NCBI GenBank assembly: GCA_023554435.1
Contig: JAMJQV010000110.1
Span: forward strand, 1 to 8,795
Origin: Gemmatimonadota bacterium
Lineage (GTDB): Bacteria > Gemmatimonadota > Gemmatimonadetes > Palauibacterales > Palauibacteraceae
Direction: 5' to 3'
Length of the DNA: 8,795 nt
How positions within the stretch are numbered: position 1 is the first letter of the stretch; each line of letters opens with the position of its first letter. The notes below the pieces were generated by a model, which saw only the letters and a list, made by a program, of their open reading frames with translations, searched no databases and was not told the origin of the DNA. The translations under genes and the position numbers were made by a program. Of this stretch, positions 5,387 through 8,795 are shown in pieces.

Positions 5387-7702
5387 ATGACCAGAAGAAT
5401 CCTCTTTCTTGCCGCGCTGCTGAGCGCCGGAGTCTCTGCCGATCGCCTGGTCGCCCAGGACGTCCCGCAGGGCACGATCCTCGGGCGCGTCGTAGGGGTC
5501 ACCGGCGAGCCCGTTCCGAGCGCGCTGGTGGAGATCCTCGACACCAATCTCAGGGGGATCAGCGACGGTCAGGGCCAGTTCTCGATCCGGGGTATTGTTC
5601 CCGGCGCCTATACGCTGCGGGCCGGCGCTCTGGGCTATCGACCCGTGCTTCTTTCGAACGTCATCGTCGGGTCGGGAAAGCCTCTGACCGTCAGAGTCGA
5701 ACTGCCGACGCAACCGATCGAACTGGAGGCGCTCGAGGTCGCACCCTCGTTCTTCAACGAATCGGCCCAGGGGTCTCCCGCCAACACGAGGATCCTGGAT
5801 GCGGTGGACACGCGTCGCACGCCGGGGGTGATCGAGGACGTGGTCCGTTCGGTCTCTCTGCTTCCGGGCGTGGCCGTGACCTCTCCGGGCCGGAACGACC
5901 TCGCGGTGCGGGGCGGCGCTCCATACGAGAGTCTGTTCATCGTGGATGGCGTGGAAGTTCCGAATATCAATCACTTCGGTTCGCAGGGGTCCACGGGTGG
6001 ACCGCTCTCTCTCATCAACATCGAATTCGTCCGCGAGACGGAGTTCTCGAGCGGAGGCATGGGGGTTCGATACGGGGATCGTACGGCCTCGGTAACCGAC
6101 ATTCGGCTTCGCGAAGGAAACACCGAGGGCCTGTCGGGCACGCTGAACGTGTCGGCCACCGGCGCAGGCGCCATCCTGGAAGGCCCGATCGGCTCCAGCG
6201 GCAGCTTCCTGTTCAGCGCCCGCCGCAGCTACCTGGACCTGCTGTTCAACGCGGCGGGCTTCAGCTTCGTCCCCCGGTACTGGGACTTCCAGCTCAAGAC
6301 GAGTCACCGGCTCAGCAGTCGTGACGGTCTGTCGTTCCTGTTCGTCGGTGCGCTGGACGACATCTCGTTCAACAACGAGGACGCGGACGACATCTACGAC
6401 AACAGCCGCACACTGGCGCCGAATATCCAGCAGTACTTTGCGGGGGTCACCTGGGATCGACTGTTCGCGGGCAGTCGGCTCGAGGTGTCCCTGGGCCGGA
6501 CCTTCACCAATTTCGAGACCACTCAGACGCTGTTCTCCGATCCGCCCCAGACGATTCTGAAGAACTTCTCCGACGAGGGCGAGAACGGCCTGCGCGTGGA
6601 GTGGGCCACGGATCCGGCGCGAACGCTGTCCTGGACGATCGGCAACACCCTGAAGTTCGCCAGTGACCTTACCTACGAAGTGGAGGTGGCCGGAGAGGTC
6701 CGGACGGATCAGAACGGGGAACCGCAGGCCCTGGCCGTGGACACCTCGTTTACCGCGTTCCGGAATGCGACCTACGCCGAAGCGTCGATTCGGGCGAGCG
6801 ATCGCGTCCGTCTTACAGCTGGAGTCCGAGCCGACTATTACGACTTCGTGGATGATGGCTTTCGCCTGTCACCCCGGATCGGGGCCACCTGGCAGGTCGC
6901 GTCCAGCACCTCCCTTCGCGGAAGTCTGGGTCGCTACGTGCAGCCGCCCTCCTACATCTGGTTGATCGGCGATCCCGGCAATCCGGAGACCCTGACGCCG
7001 ATCGTCTCGGACCAGGTGACGCTGGCCGTGGAGCAGGTTTTCCGGCCCGATCTTCGTCTGCAGCTGGAGGGCTACTACAAGTCGTATGACGACTACCCGG
7101 CACGCGTGTTCCGGCCGCAGGCCGTGCTCTCACCATCCGGCTTCGAGGATGCGACCAACGACATCCCGTTCGGTCTCGAACCCCTGCTCAGCGTCGGCAC
7201 CGGCAGTTCCTACGGAGCGGAGCTGTTTCTCCAGAAGCGGCTGAGCGAGATTCCGTTGTACGGCCTCCTGAGCCTCAGCCTCAGCCGCTCGGAGTACGCA
7301 TCGATCGAAGGACTGGACCGACCCGGCACCTACGACACGCGATTCATCGGCTCGATATCAACGGGCTGGCGGATCAACCCGAAGTGGGAAGTGAGCGGAA
7401 AATTCCGGATCGCCACCGGCCTGCCGACGACGCCGTTCATCACCACCGGGCCCGACACCGGCCAGCGGGACTGGAGCCGCTACAACCAGGGCGAGAGATT
7501 TCCGACGTTCAGCTCACTGGACCTTCGGGTGGACCGCCGGTTCAGCTTCCGGACCTGGCAGCTCGAAGTGTACGTGGACGTCCAGAACGTCTACAACCGG
7601 AGCAACATCAGCGCCGTCCGCTGGGACCCGCGCACGAACGAGCCCGAGTTCAACGAATCGATCGGCGTGCTGCCCACGCTCGGGATCAACATCGAATTCT
7701 GA
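5387..7702 (+). CDS. TonB-dependent outer-membrane receptor with N-terminal carboxypeptidase-regulatory-like domain
   Basis: A 771-residue receptor. A Sec signal peptide occupies about residues 1-24 (MTRRILFLAALL...LVAQ). Residues about 29-106 form a CarboxypepD_reg-like beta-sandwich (GTILGRVVGVTGEPVPSALV, ISDGQGQFSIRGIVPGAYTL, GALGYRPV), the architecture of SusC-like and related receptors. The plug follows at about 138-242, with VVRSVSLLPGVAV, LAVRGGAPYESLFIVDGVEVP and SSGGMGVRYGDRTASVTDI. The rest is a 22-strand-type barrel rich in alternating aromatic strands and ends in Phe, as Bam-assembled porins do. It takes up a large substrate such as a siderophore, vitamin or oligomer with TonB energy; the ligand cannot be told. 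No susD-like partner is seen. ATG 5387 is chosen for the typical n-region and promoter spacing; ATG 5375 (four codons longer) is the alternative. Confidence 0.93.
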   Translation: MTRRILFLAALLSAGVSADRLVAQDVPQGTILGRVVGVTGEPVPSALVEILDTNLRGISDGQGQFSIRGIVPGAYTLRAGALGYRPVLLSNVIVGSGKPLTVRVELPTQPIELEALEVAPSFFNESAQGSPANTRILDAVDTRRTPGVIEDVVRSVSLLPGVAVTSPGRNDLAVRGGAPYESLFIVDGVEVPNINHFGSQGSTGGPLSLINIEFVRETEFSSGGMGVRYGDRTASVTDIRLREGNTEGLSGTLNVSATGAGAILEGPIGSSGSFLFSARRSYLDLLFNAAGFSFVPRYWDFQLKTSHRLSSRDGLSFLFVGALDDISFNNEDADDIYDNSRTLAPNIQQYFAGVTWDRLFAGSRLEVSLGRTFTNFETTQTLFSDPPQTILKNFSDEGENGLRVEWATDPARTLSWTIGNTLKFASDLTYEVEVAGEVRTDQNGEPQALAVDTSFTAFRNATYAEASIRASDRVRLTAGVRADYYDFVDDGFRLSPRIGATWQVASSTSLRGSLGRYVQPPSYIWLIGDPGNPETLTPIVSDQVTLAVEQVFRPDLRLQLEGYYKSYDDYPARVFRPQAVLSPSGFEDATNDIPFGLEPLLSVGTGSSYGAELFLQKRLSEIPLYGLLSLSLSRSEYASIEGLDRPGTYDTRFIGSISTGWRINPKWEVSGKFRIATGLPTTPFITTGPDTGQRDWSRYNQGERFPTFSSLDLRVDRRFSFRTWQLEVYVDVQNVYNRSNISAVRWDPRTNEPEFNESIGVLPTLGINIEF

Positions 7703-7735
7703 CGGAGCGCTGCGGATCGCGAAGCGCCCGCTGGC

Positions 7736-7951
7736 TCACGAAGTGGCCCTGGGCGTATCCTCGATCTCGGCTCCCAGACCCCGGAGCTGATAGATCACCG
7801 CCGGTCCCGTGACGCTGGCAGGATCGAACTCGAGCCCCTGCTCTTCAGCGTGATGCTCGGCCTGCGCCACGGCCTGCTCCATGGTCAGCTCGATCTTCTC
7901 CATCGTTCCCTCGACCCGAGCGTGGCACCCCAGAGCGGTCTGCGGGAACAC
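7736..7951 (-). pseudogene. C-terminal fragment of a DUF4920-like protein
   Basis: The minus-strand frame is open from 8077 down to TGA at 7736-7738, with strongly GC-ending codons in the 7736-7985 part. It encodes GVIVFPQTALGCHARVEGTM, then TMEQAVAQAEHHAEEQGLEF and VTGPAVIYQLRGLGAEI. This resembles the C-terminal part of DUF4920 proteins: the FFVP...AGK strand, the VEG turn, the VEEL..YAEDAGK helix and the final GV-I strand. The family's N-terminal half, with its VCQKKGCWM metal-site-like motif, is missing. No ATG or GTG lies upstream of the GTG at 7951, and that GTG falls within the domain. The frame further upstream runs into the 22-bp repeat. I therefore read it as a gene remnant; a very short functional protein from GTG 7951 or ATG 7903 is possible. 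The family match is by eye only. Confidence 0.4.
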
Positions 7952-8018
7952 GATTACACCATCCTCGACCTTGAGCCCCCAAACGGCAGAAAGGCCCGAT
8001 TCACGGATCCTTCTGAAG

Positions 8019-8040
8019 TGGAGCCGATCGGAATCGCTGT
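8019..8040 (+). repeat. 22-bp direct repeat, copy B
   Basis: Identical over 22 bp to 4262-4283, same orientation. Here it lies at the 5' side of the DUF4920-like minus-strand fragment, near the point where that fragment stops resembling its family. Read on the minus strand, both copies encode SDSDRL in one frame and TAIPIGS in another, so a shared short coding remnant is possible. Confidence 0.8.
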
Positions 8041-8114
8041 CACGCCGCAGGGAGTGACCTTCCGAGCGTAGCGAGGACTACCGAAGACCTCCTGGTTGCA
8101 CAGCGATGCTTCAT

Positions 8115-8138
8115 CCGCCAGCTGACGCCCGCTGGCGC
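8115..8138. repeat. REP-like palindromic unit 1
   Basis: Contains CGCCAGC at 8116-8122 and its exact reverse complement GCTGGCG at 8131-8137 around an 8-nt loop (TGACGCCC). The 24-bp unit matches 20 of 24 positions of a second unit 51 bp downstream. Intergenic, GC-rich and palindromic, as REP elements are. Confidence 0.45.
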
Positions 8139-8165
8139 TTGCTGACACCAGATTCGGTCATTTCT

Positions 8166-8189
8166 CCGTCAGCTTACGCCCACAGGCGC
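8166..8189. repeat. REP-like unit 2
   Basis: Same orientation as unit 1, 20 of 24 bases identical (shared core ACGCCC flanked by CAGCT and GGCGC). Its own palindrome is degraded by substitutions in both arms. It leads into a small GCGCG/CGCGC hairpin. Confidence 0.4.
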
Positions 8190-8349
8190 GTACCCGCGCT
8201 GGGACAGTCTTGCGACATTTTTCGGGGGCGGACAGGGATGGATTCCGGCAAAGCGGGAGGGCCGGGTGTACCAGGTGCCACCGACCTTGGGCCGCAGACT
8301 GGAGCGTTTGACGCGCACTTGACTCTGCCCAGGTAGACTCACGGTGCCC

Positions 8350-8366
8350 CCTCCGCGAACTGGAGG
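8350..8366 (+). promoter_or_regulatory. Hairpin that can mask the lipoprotein gene's ribosome-binding site
   Basis: CCTCC at 8350-8354 is complementary to the GGAGG Shine-Dalgarno at 8362-8366, with a 7-nt loop (GCGAACT). The GTG start follows six bases later. Folding would hide the ribosome-binding site. Five base pairs is short, so this may be incidental. Confidence 0.3.
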
Positions 8367-8372
8367 TGAACC

Positions 8373-8795
8373 GTGTTCCAACCGCGTTTCGCAGTCTTGC
8401 TCTTGATGCCGCTCGCCCTCATCGCGTGCGGGCCTGTCTCCACTGGCCCAACGCAAACACTTGAAGAGTGGGATGGGCCGGAAGGTCCGTTCTTGGGCCC
8501 GCTCGAGGTCGACTTCAGCATCACCTGGGAAGGGATCGTTACGTCCGCGGCCGGCTCGCCCATCGAAGGGGCGATAGTCGAGATGTTCTTCGAGAATACA
8601 GATGGAACTGCGAGGGCGATCCACGACTCCAGAGCCTACACTGACGCCGAAGGGCGCTATTTCATCAAGAAGTACGTCTGCCCCGCCTATTCGTACCTCG
8701 AGGCGTCTTGCGCCCAATGCAGGGCCAGCCAGCGCGTCTACGCCTCCTGCGAGCCGAAAGCGCAGCGCATCGACTTCGTACTCGGTGCGGCGGCC
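8373..8795 (+). CDS. Lipoprotein with carboxypeptidase-regulatory-like domain (3' end outside the window)
   Basis: The frame starts at GTG 8373, six bases after a GGAGG site, and runs open to the window edge (141 codons). Residues 1-19 form a lipoprotein signal peptide: Arg5, a hydrophobic core, and the lipobox LIAC with Cys19 as the lipidated residue. A low-complexity Pro/Gly/Glu linker follows (20-45). Residues about 50-137 resemble a CarbopepD_reg-like beta-sandwich: WEGIVTSAAGSPIEGAIVEM, then the TDAEGRYFIK strand, and a closing RIDFVL. Four cysteines at 103, 113, 116 and 126 lie in the second half and could make two disulfides, unusual for this fold. No enzyme motif is visible. Anchoring to a membrane is supported by the lipobox; the partner and role are unknown. 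It stands alone behind the gene-poor stretch. An ATG at codon 12 is inside the signal peptide and so unlikely. Confidence 0.8.
   Translation, partial: MFQPRFAVLLLMPLALIACGPVSTGPTQTLEEWDGPEGPFLGPLEVDFSITWEGIVTSAAGSPIEGAIVEMFFENTDGTARAIHDSRAYTDAEGRYFIKKYVCPAYSYLEASCAQCRASQRVYASCEPKAQRIDFVLGAAA

Larger units (their letters stand above)
7703..8372. other. Gene-poor region between the TonB receptor and the lipoprotein gene
   Basis: This 670-bp stretch holds the minus-strand DUF4920-like fragment, repeat copy B at 8019-8040, two REP-like units at 8115-8138 and 8166-8189, and a short GC hairpin (GCGCG-TACC-CGCGC, 8186-8199) with a run of five Ts at about 8218-8222. The Ts lie too far from the hairpin to form a standard terminator. 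TTGACG at 8308 and TAGACT at 8334 are 20 bp apart, too wide for a good promoter. No complete gene is convincing. The mix of a gene fragment and repeats suggests decayed or rearranged DNA. Confidence 0.6.

Noticed and set aside
5363..6307. Minus-strand open frame of 314 codons opposite the TonB receptor
   Set aside because: Shadow composition; the receptor's signal peptide, regulatory-like domain and plug are on the plus strand.
4972..6324. A 450-codon plus-strand frame spanning the MDR and TonB-receptor genes
   Set aside because: Very Arg-rich and in the wrong frame for two strongly supported genes.
7703..7735. A possible terminator after the TonB receptor
   Set aside because: The AGCGC/GCGCT matches are short and no T run follows.
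7850..8071. Plus-strand 73-codon frame opposite the DUF4920-like fragment, ending EVEPIGIAVTPQGVTFRA
   Set aside because: Its second half looks mildly protein-like, but the opposite strand has better codon use and a family resemblance, and there is no ribosome-binding site. Not fully excluded.
8308..8339. A TTGACG/TAGACT promoter for the lipoprotein gene
   Set aside because: The 20-bp spacer is too long, and no better-spaced pair is visible.
1..8795. CRISPR arrays, tRNA or rRNA genes, insertion-sequence transposases, integrases and phage genes
   Set aside because: No regularly spaced repeats, cloverleaf-like sequence, rRNA signature or transposase/recombinase motif is visible on either strand.

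Overview
The window is GC-rich bacterial DNA with tightly packed genes whose third codon positions are mostly G or C. No rRNA, tRNA or marker gene allows a firm placement. A TonB-dependent receptor that opens with a carboxypeptidase-regulatory-like domain, a SusE/SusF-like beta-domain, and a second regulatory-like lipoprotein fit Gemmatimonadota, Acidobacteriota or the Bacteroidota side. The high GC favours the first two. This placement is an inference.

Layout. (1) 8-959: a small XRE-type regulator overlaps a polytopic membrane protein by 8 nt, a translationally coupled pair. (2) 1067-2430: an anchored extracytoplasmic protein with a SusE/SusF-like C-terminal domain, coupled by TGATG and a strong Shine-Dalgarno to a small secreted-protein reading frame that is cut by an amber codon just after its signal peptide. 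(3) 2474-3484: an aldo/keto reductase, complete from end to end except for one in-frame TAG near its middle. (4) 4138-3509, minus strand: an NmrA/BVR-B-like NAD(P)-binding protein, convergent with the aldo/keto reductase. (5) 4331-5299: a zinc-less medium-chain quinone-oxidoreductase-like enzyme, divergent from gene 4. An 18-bp palindrome, CCATTAC-GGCG-GTAATGG, lies between its putative -35 and -10 boxes. (6) 5387-7702: a TonB-dependent outer-membrane receptor, with a promoter-like sequence so close to the start codon that a leaderless mRNA is plausible. (7) 7703-8372: a gene-poor stretch with a minus-strand fragment of a DUF4920-like protein, the second copy of a 22-bp repeat whose first copy lies in the 4139-4330 divergent region, and two related REP-like units. 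(8) 8373 to the window end: a lipoprotein with a carboxypeptidase-regulatory-like domain, cut by the window edge.

How the genes relate. Three neighbouring oxidoreductases (aldo/keto reductase, NAD(P)-binding SDR-like, MDR quinone-reductase-like) resemble an electrophile or carbonyl detoxification neighbourhood, perhaps under one repressor for the divergent pair. The envelope genes (anchored SusE-like protein, secreted remnant, receptor, lipoprotein) show no clear operon link to them. I see no undescribed multi-gene system that I could defend. The points most worth checking are the two in-frame amber codons 509 bp apart, the anchor/SusE-like fusion, the palindromic operator, and the 22-bp repeat.
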